From JAHFTY01 sp964584785 (GTDB taxonomy: Bacteria; Acidobacteriota; Terriglobia; 20CM-2-55-15), in contig CAZPBY010000017.1 in NCBI GenBank assembly GCA_964584785.1, positions 44,951 to 108,950 on the forward strand: a DNA stretch of 64,000 nucleotides, in the 5' to 3' direction. Below, piece by piece: positions 26,019 through 34,477 of this stretch. Position numbers and translations under genes: made by a program. Numbering within the stretch: position 1 is the stretch's first letter; every line of letters starts with the position of its first letter. Below the pieces are notes generated by a model. That model was not told where the DNA came from. It worked only from the letters and a program-made list of their open reading frames with translations, and made no database searches.

Positions 26019-28112
26019 TCACGGAATCAGCATAATGGGCGCCTGCCAGAACGCGACCTTCTGCGCGTTGGGATCGAGAACCGTAATCTGGCAGGTATAT
26101 TGTCCCGGGGACAATCGGTCCAAGGGAACGCTAAAACGCAGCGGCAGCGTCTTGGACTTCGGATCCAGCCCGTCGGTGACGGCGATCGGCGACGTTTCAA
26201 ACGCTTTAGCCTGACCGCGATAAAGCGTGACGAACGCGACAAGAGGTTCCGTCGTCGTGGCATTCAGCTCGTATGCCTGAAGGTAAACATACATGTCTTT
26301 CGACTTGCTGAAGACGCGCGTCACGCTCGGAATCAGTTTTTGATTGTTCTCCACAAGCGGATTTGCGGCGTGCACGGTGTCCTTGCGGGCATTGTAGATC
26401 GCATCTTTGAGGTCGACGCGCTGGCTCCCCAGCACGACCGAGCTGATCGGAATTTTCTGCAGTTCTCTGTTCAAATTCGGGATAACAAACGGGACCTGAT
26501 AGGTGCCGATTCGACCGGTTTCCGAATCGCGCGCCAGGAACTTGATGATGTATTTTCCGGGGAGCAATGTGAAGCCGGTATCGTACTCGATCGGACTCTT
26601 CACGAGCTGCGCGGCAGTGGCGTCGCTCAGCTTGACGTCGACTTTATCGCGCACGTTCTGAATCGTCGTGCCGTAGTCGTCCTTTACTTCGCCGATAAAA
26701 TCGATCAGCGTATGCTCGGCGCCGCCGCGTTTGGCGAGCGCCAGCTCACTGCCTGGAATTTTTACAGTTAACGGAACGAAGTACTCCGCCTGATTCAAAC
26801 GGAAAAAATTCAGTTCCATCGCGATCGTCAGATCGGTGATGGGATCGCCCAGCATCAGGGCTTCTTCAAGCTGACGTTCTTTATCGGCTGAGGTGAACTT
26901 GCTGAATTCCTTTCCGGCGTAATAACCTTCCCGATACGCGAGCTTCGAGGGAATTTCCTTCAACGAGATTTTGACCTTGCGGAATTTGCCGTCGAGATTG
27001 GTATTGGTTGTGTAATACCCAATGATGTAGTAGCTCGTGAACGCTTTTTGAGCCTCGACGATTCCAGCGGACAGATCATTTGAATCGAGCAGAGCCTTGC
27101 CGCCCGTATCGGCCGCAAGCGAATAAAGCGTGTCCTGCGATCGTTGAAGGCGATCCGCCCCGCCCCGAACGGCATTTCCGTTGAACATCGCGACGCCGCC
27201 CGGCGAACTCATCGTGGCATCGCCCATCGGAGGCCGGGCCATCAGACCGCGCGCATCGACCGGATAAAACGCCACGTTGGCGCGGGCGGCAGCATTCACC
27301 GTGGCATGCAGCTGCGCCTGATTGCCGATGCCGTTCAACACGAGGCCGCTCGCGAAATAGACCAGCGATTTCTGCTCGCTGAGATTGCGGAGCATATTCA
27401 CCGCAGTCTGGAGCGCGGCCAGCTGTCGATCGGTGTTGAAGAGATTGAATTCGCCGTCGTCCTGGCCGAAAGGACTGCTGGCATCGACGATTCCCGATTC
27501 GTCGGACTCGTCTTCTCCGAACAACTTGATCAGCGCCGCCTCCAGAAGGTCGCGATTGTCCGTGAAGTTCTGCAGGACCTTCACGGACCCTCCGGTGTGC
27601 GCCATTACCGACACCATATCCGCCGTCCGCATCTCCGCTGAAAGATATTTCTGCGCAGCAACAAGTGTGCGGTATTTGTCGGCATCGGGCATCGAGCTCA
27701 TCTCAAAGTAAAGAGCGATGAGACGGCGGTCGCGGTACTTGATGTCGCCGGGTTTTCCGGATGTGATTTGATTCGTGGGCTCGGGCACCGCCACGGGCTC
27801 GGGGGTGACGGGCACGGCGGCCGCTTGCGGCGCCATCAACTCGTCCTGGATCTTCTGAAATTCGAAGACGCTGATCGTCTGGGGTACGCCATCCTCGGTG
27901 ACGATGAAATCCTTCGCCGTGAGATCCTCGATCGGCTTTCCGTCTTTGTCCTTGACGACGACGGTCTCGATGACGAGTTGCGTGTTGACGGAGATCGTAA
28001 ACGGCTGTTGCCCCGGCACCGTCGGCGGAACCACCTGCGGCTGCTGCGATGCGCTCATCGTCAATGTGGCGAGCGAGATCAAGCCAGCGAACGTTAGAGC
28101 ATTCAATCTCAT
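26019..28112 (-). CDS. Acidobacterial VWFA-related exported protein
   Basis: 697 aa from the ATG at 28112; the frame extends upstream into the TonB receptor gene but the signal peptide (residues 1-22, L-T-M-S-A-S) starts here. The segment at about 40-85 reads V-V-V-K-D-K-D-G-K-P-I-E-D-L-T-A-K-D-F, typical of the acidobacterial VWFA-related family, and a VWFA-like fold spans about 130-330. Its metal site is degenerate (F-E-M-S-S-M instead of D-x-S-x-S). The remainder is beta-rich. The start lies 2 bases after the receptor's stop, so the two are coupled; the function is unknown. Confidence 0.88.
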   Translation of the reverse strand: MRLNALTFAGLISLATLTMSASQQPQVVPPTVPGQQPFTISVNTQLVIETVVVKDKDGKPIEDLTAKDFIVTEDGVPQTISVFEFQKIQDELMAPQAAAVPVTPEPVAVPEPTNQITSGKPGDIKYRDRRLIALYFEMSSMPDADKYRTLVAAQKYLSAEMRTADMVSVMAHTGGSVKVLQNFTDNRDLLEAALIKLFGEDESDESGIVDASSPFGQDDGEFNLFNTDRQLAALQTAVNMLRNLSEQKSLVYFASGLVLNGIGNQAQLHATVNAAARANVAFYPVDARGLMARPPMGDATMSSPGGVAMFNGNAVRGGADRLQRSQDTLYSLAADTGGKALLDSNDLSAGIVEAQKAFTSYYIIGYYTTNTNLDGKFRKVKISLKEIPSKLAYREGYYAGKEFSKFTSADKERQLEEALMLGDPITDLTIAMELNFFRLNQAEYFVPLTVKIPGSELALAKRGGAEHTLIDFIGEVKDDYGTTIQNVRDKVDVKLSDATAAQLVKSPIEYDTGFTLLPGKYIIKFLARDSETGRIGTYQVPFVIPNLNRELQKIPISSVVLGSQRVDLKDAIYNARKDTVHAANPLVENNQKLIPSVTRVFSKSKDMYVYLQAYELNATTTEPLVAFVTLYRGQAKAFETSPIAVTDGLDPKSKTLPLRFSVPLDRLSPGQYTCQITVLDPNAQKVAFWQAPIMLIP

Positions 28113-28114
28113 CT

Positions 28115-31100
28115 TTAGAACCTCATCCTTATTGTAGTTTGGATTTTGCGCATCGGATTCGCAGTCATCGGCTGGCCGAACTGAGCGCTGGTGACGATTG
28201 TGTTCCAATTGGGATAGGTGACGTGATTCAGCACGTTCGCGGCATCGAACCGGATATCCGTGTTGATGCGGTCGCCCGTTCGGATCGTCCGCGCGACCGA
28301 CGCGTTCACTCCGAACTGCGTCGGTCCGGTGATCGAATTCCGGCCGGCGTTCCCCCAACTGCCGACAGGTCTCGAATAAGATGAAGCGCTCAGCCGCGGA
28401 CCTCCGTTGTAATCCGGCCGGATGCTTCCGGTCACGCCGTTCACCGGCAGAGGAAGAATCGGCGTCAGCGGCGTTCCGCTACCGGCGGTGATTTGCGCCG
28501 TCACCGTCCATTCTCGAAGCAGCGGGCCCGCCCAGCCTCGCATCAGCGCTCCGCCACCACCGGCGCCCATTCCCGAGGTGTATTGTGACTGCGCGACGAC
28601 CTGATGCCGCTGATCAAAGCCTGAAAGCGCCCGCTCGCCACGAAGGTCCAGCCAGTTCTGAGCGATCAAAGAACTGGGCCCCGTGAATCCGGCGTCGTCG
28701 ATGGATTTCGACAGCGTGTAGCCCACGTTGGCCGTGAAGCCGTTGTGCAGCCGGCGACGGAGTTGAATCTGACCGGAATGTCGAGTCGAGTTGCCGTTCG
28801 ATGTGAGATACGCGAATCCTGTTGGACATCCCGGACATGGGTTGACGGCTCCGGCCGGATAGGTGTTCGGAAGAATCTCCTGCATGAGCCGCGTGCCCTT
28901 TGTTCCCGTGTACGTCGCCGTCATTTGCATCGAAGCCGGCAGATCGCGCTGAGCAGAAGCGTTCCAGGTCTGTGCGTAGCCGATTCGAAAGTCCGGATCG
29001 ACCGCGAACGTGTTCGGCGTGGCCAGAGGCGCCGCATTGAATCCATTCGCGAGGGTCAGCGGATTCGCGGCCGTATTCTGCACGCTCAACGTCTTCGATA
29101 GTGGAGGCTGCTGCGCCATTTGCGTCACGATGGCCTGATAAACATTCGTGTTCCGATAGACTCCATACCCGGCGCGAACCACAAGAGAGGACGCGGGAAA
29201 CGGGCGCCACGCCAATCCCAGCCGTGGCTGAACGGCGGCTTTGTCCGAATGCAATGTGCTTCCCAAAACGGGCGCCGCCGAAGCAAACCCTGGAGCGATG
29301 CTCAGATTGACAAGGCGACCGTACCGCTCGGTCAGCGGTGTTTCGGTTTCCCACCGCGCGCCCAGCGTCAGCGTCAGGCCCGTGCGTACTCTCCAGTCAT
29401 CGGTAATGAACGCGTCGTAAGTGGATCCCCGGAAATACTTGTCCGCGTTGCCGAACGCAATCGAACTGGTCGCCGGAGTTCCCAGCAAGAAGTCCGCGAA
29501 ATCCGATCCGCTGCCGGCGCCCGTGAACGTGAACGTCCCCCGGGCGTCCTGTTGCGACAGAACGTTGACCTGCTGCCGCTTGAAATCGCCTCCAATGGTG
29601 AAACTGTGCGGGCTGCGATTCCACAGGCTCGAGAACGAAAAAGTGTGCGACTGGTTGCGGTTGAAAATTGGCGACGCATCCGACAGCGTCGCGGCACCCC
29701 CCGAAAACACCAGAGACGGCGGCCCCCAGTAGAGCGGGTCCTGTTTATTCCCATTGATGCCGGCATCACCGGAAACGTTCTGCTTGTTCGCAAAGAACGG
29801 CGTCACGCGCGTCCGAGTTCGACCGAATTGATAACGCGCGGTCGTGGAAAACCGTTGACCGAAGCGCCGGGTCCAATTTGCCGAACTGTTGATCGTCAGC
29901 AGCTTCGTCGTTGAAAGAAAACCGAACAGGCTCGGGTTGTCGGTGGCCGAGCGCGTGATGTTGACGTCTCCGGCAATCTGATTCCGCGGCGGCAATGCCT
30001 TGGCAAGTCTGCCGCCAATGACATCCTGATGGGTGGCCGTGACAATCGGAACCTGGTAGTTCACACCTCTTGCGACCGTCGGAAAGTTCGGCAGCGGATA
30101 CAGCGCCAGCAGAGAACGCGCCTGGGGGCTGAGCCGATTATCGGGAATGGTGTTATTCGGAAAAGGGACCTTCGTGACCGGGTCCACGATCGCCCCTTGA
30201 TGCGTAGACAAATCGCCTGTGCGCTCCGCCGCGGTCGGCATCAACCCGGACTGCGTTATCGCGTTGCGGTTTTGAGTCCTCTGGTAATTGAAGAAAAACG
30301 TCGGGCCATTCCGGATCAAACGCGGAATCTTCAAGGGGCCGCCAAACGAGAACAGCGCAACACCCTGGTTGTATGCGGGCTTGTCCGTATTCTGTCCGGT
30401 CAGGGAATAGGACCGGGCATCGAACACGGAGTTGTCGACATTCAAACCCAGCGCGCCGTTGTAGAGAGCGCGCGTTCGGCGATTGTTTCCAAAAGCCGCC
30501 GCCTGCGCGAACGGCGACGCGGCGCCGTTGTTGACACTGCCGTTGATCAACAGTCCGTCAGCCGCCCGCTGTGCAAGATCCGCCGCGCCTTCGTTAGTCA
30601 ACGCCGGAGCATCATTTGCCGGAACCGCTGCTCCGCGGGTTGCATTCAGATCCGCGCGCTGAAAACCGGTTTGGCCTCGTGCTCCGGATGAAGCCGCCGC
30701 ATTCGAGTTGGGTGGTATCCGGCTATTGTTGTTATTGCCGGGGTTGGCTGCCGCTGCCGGCACAGCGGGCACAGGTGCCCCGACCGCCGCGGCGACTGCG
30801 CCGATTTCATTCATCGGGAGCATCTTCAGATCCCACGAGGCCGGAGTCGCGGCGGGACCGACGGTAAGAACCTGTTTCTGTTTCGTGAACCCCGACATCG
30901 CAACCTCGATGGTCCACTCGCCGTCGGACAAATCCGGAAACGTGTACATTCCCTGATCGTCGGTCACCGACGTGAACGTCTTGTCTCCTTGAGTTGCCGT
31001 CACCGCAACCCCGGGAACGAGAACGTTCCCCAGCTTCACTTGCCCACGATGCTCGCTGGCCGCAACGGTCCGTCCGCTCAGCGCGACGATCATCACCATC

Positions 31101-31156
31101 GCCAGGAGAGCCATATGGCGGCTCAAAAGATGCCTCATTATTACCACCGATCTCAT
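28115..31156 (-). CDS. TonB-dependent receptor, Oar-like
   Basis: 1013 aa outer-membrane protein. Signal peptide about 1-33, then a CarboxypepD_reg-type Ig-like domain (about 37-112, with D-D-Q-G-M-Y-T-F-P), an Asn/Pro/Ala-rich linker, a plug region and a long beta-barrel of alternating aromatic strands. It ends in T-I-R-M-R-F with the terminal phenylalanine used for barrel assembly. Oar-like receptors take up large substrates or act in adhesion; the cargo here is unknown. ATG at 31156 has no ribosome site; the ATG seven codons on (31138) has GGTGG ahead and is the more probable start. The VWFA protein follows in the same operon. Confidence 0.88.
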   Translation of the reverse strand: MRSVVIMRHLLSRHMALLAMVMIVALSGRTVAASEHRGQVKLGNVLVPGVAVTATQGDKTFTSVTDDQGMYTFPDLSDGEWTIEVAMSGFTKQKQVLTVGPAATPASWDLKMLPMNEIGAVAAAVGAPVPAVPAAAANPGNNNNSRIPPNSNAAASSGARGQTGFQRADLNATRGAAVPANDAPALTNEGAADLAQRAADGLLINGSVNNGAASPFAQAAAFGNNRRTRALYNGALGLNVDNSVFDARSYSLTGQNTDKPAYNQGVALFSFGGPLKIPRLIRNGPTFFFNYQRTQNRNAITQSGLMPTAAERTGDLSTHQGAIVDPVTKVPFPNNTIPDNRLSPQARSLLALYPLPNFPTVARGVNYQVPIVTATHQDVIGGRLAKALPPRNQIAGDVNITRSATDNPSLFGFLSTTKLLTINSSANWTRRFGQRFSTTARYQFGRTRTRVTPFFANKQNVSGDAGINGNKQDPLYWGPPSLVFSGGAATLSDASPIFNRNQSHTFSFSSLWNRSPHSFTIGGDFKRQQVNVLSQQDARGTFTFTGAGSGSDFADFLLGTPATSSIAFGNADKYFRGSTYDAFITDDWRVRTGLTLTLGARWETETPLTERYGRLVNLSIAPGFASAAPVLGSTLHSDKAAVQPRLGLAWRPFPASSLVVRAGYGVYRNTNVYQAIVTQMAQQPPLSKTLSVQNTAANPLTLANGFNAAPLATPNTFAVDPDFRIGYAQTWNASAQRDLPASMQMTATYTGTKGTRLMQEILPNTYPAGAVNPCPGCPTGFAYLTSNGNSTRHSGQIQLRRRLHNGFTANVGYTLSKSIDDAGFTGPSSLIAQNWLDLRGERALSGFDQRHQVVAQSQYTSGMGAGGGGALMRGWAGPLLREWTVTAQITAGSGTPLTPILPLPVNGVTGSIRPDYNGGPRLSASSYSRPVGSWGNAGRNSITGPTQFGVNASVARTIRTGDRINTDIRFDAANVLNHVTYPNWNTIVTSAQFGQPMTANPMRKIQTTIRMRF

Positions 31157-31408
31157 TCGTTAGTTTTCAGCCGAAACAATACGAGCCTCGATCGTTTTAC
31201 CGGATGCGGTTCTGGCAGTCATTAACCTCATGAAAAGCCTTTGTTAAGTTTGTAAAACGCTCCTGGACCTCAGTTCAGGCAATTCTGTTATAGACACCGA
31301 AACCGCCCTTACCGTTCCCCGGCGAGGTTTAGATTGTTTGGCATCGGCCGGCAGCGCCAGACGTGCGATATTTATAACATCTCTGTGGCACCGGAAACAA
31401 CGTGCCGG

Positions 31409-31490
31409 CGCGAAGCCCGTCGCGGCGCTCCGGGTTCTGACGTTGCGTCATTCGAGGCACGATGTGCAGAACCCGGAGCGCAGCGTGCCG
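31409..31490. repeat. Type 1 palindrome, right arm damaged
   Basis: The left arm core (31410-31439) is intact apart from a few changes, and the loop is 27 bases (31440-31466). The right arm (from 31467) keeps CAGAACCCGGAGCGCAGCG, then about ten bases are missing before CCGTCACC. It ends within about 10 bases of the stop of the minus-strand DUF1028 gene. In 31157-31498 nothing else but this element and the receptor's upstream region is visible. Confidence 0.85.
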
Positions 31491-31498
31491 TCACCTTG

Positions 31499-32548
31499 CT
31501 ATTTGCCGACGAGCTGTTTGAATTTGGGAGAGTCTTTAATCTTCGCGAAAACCGGATCCGCGGCAGCTTCGCGTTTCATGCTTGGGGGGTGAATCTTGAT
31601 GGCGGTTTCCAGCGATTGGAGCGCCTTCGCAGTGTCTCCGGCTTTCGCGTATCGCTGGGCCAGCGCGTAATGGAGCGTCTCGCGGTTGGGATCGATCTCG
31701 AGTGCCCGTTTCTGTTTCGCAATGGCTTCATCGAATTTGCCGGCGTCCGCGAGTTTGGCCGACTCTTCGGTGAGTTGCCGCGGCACGCCTTCCTGCATAT
31801 CGAGCAGGCGTCGAAGCTCCTTGAATGGATTTCCCATTACCGCGTCGTCCACGCGAAGATCGACCACACGTTCGACATATGAATTATTCGGTCCCGTGGA
31901 GGCGCTCAGCGGACGCACGACGAGCAGACCCGCAGACTGCATTCCACGCATGTCCCCGCCCTTCGACTGGCCGGCGTCCAGAGCCGCCATCAAGCGATCG
32001 GCCATCGTCCCCTTGGTGTTCTCGTACGCGGCTGCAATAGCCTTCACGACTTCCTCGCTGGCGAGCGTGTTTCCCTGCACCGAGAAGTTCTTCCCGGTAA
32101 CGTGGCCGGCATATCCTCCATAGTGAACCGGATCCTGCGGATTGAAATTGCGATCAATCACGTTCTTACCTGTGTAGACGGCTGAGCGTCCCTGAGCATC
32201 GATGACACCGACCTGACGTGTGTCGCGGCCTTCGTCTTCATCCGTGATTCGCTTGACCACTTCGGCGGGACTGAGCCCCTGCTCGAGCAGCGCAATCGCC
32301 TTTGGTCCGTACTGCCGGTTCGCCGATGCCTGCGTCGCGACCGCGCCCACTCCGGGTTTCGCGTACGGCACCGCCGCGCCTGCACCGAACGCACGGGACT
32401 GCACTCCGACGCCAAACTCGCTGGTCGCGGGATCGAACGCGATGATCGAGAACGTCGAGTACCACGGATCGTTGATCGGCGCAGGGACTTGCGCAATCGT
32501 AGGAATCGACAAAACAAGCACAATCACGAATACTTGCAGCAATCTCAT
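31499..32548 (-). CDS. Exported DUF1028 (Ntn-hydrolase-like) protein
   Basis: 349 aa with signal peptide (1-19). Residues 30-240 match the DUF1028 family, predicted to have an Ntn-hydrolase fold: T-F-S-I-I-A-F-D-P at the start of the domain, then V-Q-S-R-A-F, A-T-Q-A-S-A-N and Y-G-G-Y-A-G-H. Two or three TPR-like repeats follow (about 255-330, R-A-L-E-I-D-P-N, A-Q-R-Y-A-K-A-G). A GAGGAGGG ribosome site precedes the ATG. A hydrolase role is suggested by the fold only. A type 1 palindrome lies directly behind the stop and a type 2 palindrome just upstream. Confidence 0.88.
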   Translation of the reverse strand: MRLLQVFVIVLVLSIPTIAQVPAPINDPWYSTFSIIAFDPATSEFGVGVQSRAFGAGAAVPYAKPGVGAVATQASANRQYGPKAIALLEQGLSPAEVVKRITDEDEGRDTRQVGVIDAQGRSAVYTGKNVIDRNFNPQDPVHYGGYAGHVTGKNFSVQGNTLASEEVVKAIAAAYENTKGTMADRLMAALDAGQSKGGDMRGMQSAGLLVVRPLSASTGPNNSYVERVVDLRVDDAVMGNPFKELRRLLDMQEGVPRQLTEESAKLADAGKFDEAIAKQKRALEIDPNRETLHYALAQRYAKAGDTAKALQSLETAIKIHPPSMKREAAADPVFAKIKDSPKFKQLVGK

Positions 32549-32583
32549 CGGACCCTCCTCGGAAGAAGGAATAATAGCCGAAG

Positions 32584-32727
32584 GAATTTAGAAATTGAAC
32601 GAAGTGAAATGCCAATCCGAAAATACAAATTTCTAAATGGACCTAGGATGCATTACCGAGACAGGACGGTTCAATTTTAATTTTGTATTTTCGGATTGGC
32701 ATTTCACTTCGTTCAATTTCTAAATTC
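32584..32727. repeat. Type 2 long palindrome
   Basis: Perfect 46-bp arms (32584-32629 and 32682-32727) around a 52-base loop. The core AATGCCAATCCGAAAA is shared with the element at 10267; the neighbouring arm part is different but still self-complementary. The left segment AAATTGAAC (32592-32600) also pairs with a second copy at 32669-32677 beside the loop, so alternative folds exist. It lies 12 bases beyond the last stop of the ten-gene operon and may end that transcript. Confidence 0.93.
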
Positions 32728-32738
32728 CCGCCTCCTTG

Positions 32739-33497
32739 CTACGTTCGGCTGCGGTATAACACGTCGACGACGTTGCGAACGTACTGCTCGTCGGCGATGC
32801 CGTCGGTGGCTTCGCGAGGAAAATCGACTTTGGCGCGAAAGTGATCCGCCAGCTGCCGGAACAGATCGACGCGCGCCTCGGGCTCAAATTGGGCGCGACG
32901 AATCAGCGCCTGCAGCGCGGTGGACGCGTCGGCGGGAGAAACTCTTTGGCGCAGACGCGCGACCAGGTGCGGATACTGTCGCAGTGAGTTGAATTTTCCG
33001 GCGAGCAATTGATCCAGATCCGGTTCCGTCACAACCGGCGTGCGAATCACGATCGTATTCGCTGCGATGTCTCCGAGTCTCTGGCATTTCCGGCTCAGCC
33101 AACATGCAAGCCCGCCGACGAAGTAGAATCCCGGCAGCATGTCCACGGATCGAAGCAGGTTCCGCGTCAGGATCTGATCGAACTGAAGCCGCATACCTTC
33201 CGCGTCGACCACTCGTAACCGCAGCAGGCGCTTGCCCAGGGTCTGTCCTCGCAAGCTCCACTCCAGGAGGATTCCGTAACCGATGCTGATCGCAAAATAA
33301 CCTATCGTGAAAATCGCCGCTGCAATATCCCCGCCGGCAAAACCAAGCAGGCTCGCTACCTGCGCCAAACCGGTTGAAATTCCGGCAATCACGGCCAGAT
33401 CGACGAACCACGCCAGAAAGCGCGTCGCCGGTCCCGCGAGCGTCTGCGAAAAAACGATGCCCTCCGGAGTCTTGATAACGAACATGGCACTCTTCAT
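32739..33497 (-). CDS. RDD-family membrane protein
   Basis: 252 aa. Residues about 15-155 are an RDD domain with T-R-F-L-A-W-F-V-D-L in the first helix, three to four membrane segments and the G-K-R-L-L-R-L-R-V-V-D motif. The last 90 residues are soluble and helical. It is the last gene of the MoxR operon, overlapping the SpoIIM-like gene by 4 bases. RDD proteins are poorly characterised; some act as ion antiporters. A second RDD protein heads the same operon. Confidence 0.85.
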   Translation of the reverse strand: MKSAMFVIKTPEGIVFSQTLAGPATRFLAWFVDLAVIAGISTGLAQVASLLGFAGGDIAAAIFTIGYFAISIGYGILLEWSLRGQTLGKRLLRLRVVDAEGMRLQFDQILTRNLLRSVDMLPGFYFVGGLACWLSRKCQRLGDIAANTIVIRTPVVTEPDLDQLLAGKFNSLRQYPHLVARLRQRVSPADASTALQALIRRAQFEPEARVDLFRQLADHFRAKVDFPREATDGIADEQYVRNVVDVLYRSRT

Positions 33498-34477
33498 TGG
33501 CCGGATCTTGAAAGGTAGAACGTCAGCAATGTGAGTTCGACAACGCCGAACGCGATCTTCGCTTCATATGGAACGACGGGTTCGTGATATTGCGAAAGAA
33601 AGGCCTCGACGATTCCCGCCCACACCAGCATCAGCGCGAAACCGAACGTCAGGTTCATCAAGTCCCGTGAAACGGCACGGAGCCGCGATCGAAGTGGAAC
33701 ACGGCGGCCCCACCCGATGAGAGCGCCGGCCAGAAGCAGACCGGCTTGTCCGGCCACAAGAATCGCCGGAATCTCCACGACGCCGTGCGGCATCAACCAT
33801 CCCAGCAGGAATCGAGTTTGCCCATCATGGATGTAGTCGACCGAAATCGCTCCCAGAGCGATGCCGTTATAGAAAAGCATCAGGATCGTCCCGACGCCCC
33901 ACGACGTTCCCAGTGCAAGCGTGAGAATCGAAACCTGAATGTTGTGGGTCATGAGGTAAGCAGAAAAAGTCGTCTTCCGGCCGGCTAAACGATCTTCCGT
34001 CCTGGTCTCTTCCTGTTTCACGCGCTCGCTGGGCCGCAATCGATCGTGACCGAACGGCATGGTCACGGAGCGCGACTCCGGATCGAACGCTGTCGCCAGC
34101 CCGCCGAACACCGTCCCAGCCATCGTGATCGCCAGGGAAAGATAAAACACTCGAATGTGCCGCCGGAACGTGCGGGGAAAGGTTTCGAGAAGCCACTTCA
34201 CCGGCCGGGCGCGACGCTGTTTCCGGCGAGTCTCGTGAATCTCGCCGTATGCACGAGCAGTGAGACTCTCCAGGTAACGGTGGGTTTCGGGTTCCGCCGA
34301 AAACGTCGTCAACTTCGCCAGACTCGCCGCCGCGCGCTCGTACAATTCGTAGAAGCGTTGCAGTTCATCCAGCTTCAAGCGGACCTGAGGACTGGCCTCG
34401 AGTCGGTCGAGCACTCTCTCGAGCTCATTCCAAACCGGACGTTCGCTGGCGATGAAACGCTGAAGATCGACGATCAT
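33494..34477 (-). CDS. SpoIIM-like membrane protein
   Basis: 327 aa. A helical soluble N-terminus (1-105) leads into about six membrane helices with the family features F-R-R-H, H-N-I-Q-V, G-T-I-L-M-L-F-Y-N-G and M-P-H-G-V-V-E-I-P-A. That is the stage II sporulation protein M family, found widely outside spore formers next to RDD and DUF58 genes. In sporulation SpoIIM scaffolds a peptidoglycan hydrolase complex; a comparable envelope role here is inference. Both ends overlap neighbours by 4 bases. Confidence 0.9.
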   Translation of the reverse strand: MIVDLQRFIASERPVWNELERVLDRLEASPQVRLKLDELQRFYELYERAAASLAKLTTFSAEPETHRYLESLTARAYGEIHETRRKQRRARPVKWLLETFPRTFRRHIRVFYLSLAITMAGTVFGGLATAFDPESRSVTMPFGHDRLRPSERVKQEETRTEDRLAGRKTTFSAYLMTHNIQVSILTLALGTSWGVGTILMLFYNGIALGAISVDYIHDGQTRFLLGWLMPHGVVEIPAILVAGQAGLLLAGALIGWGRRVPLRSRLRAVSRDLMNLTFGFALMLVWAGIVEAFLSQYHEPVVPYEAKIAFGVVELTLLTFYLSRSGQ

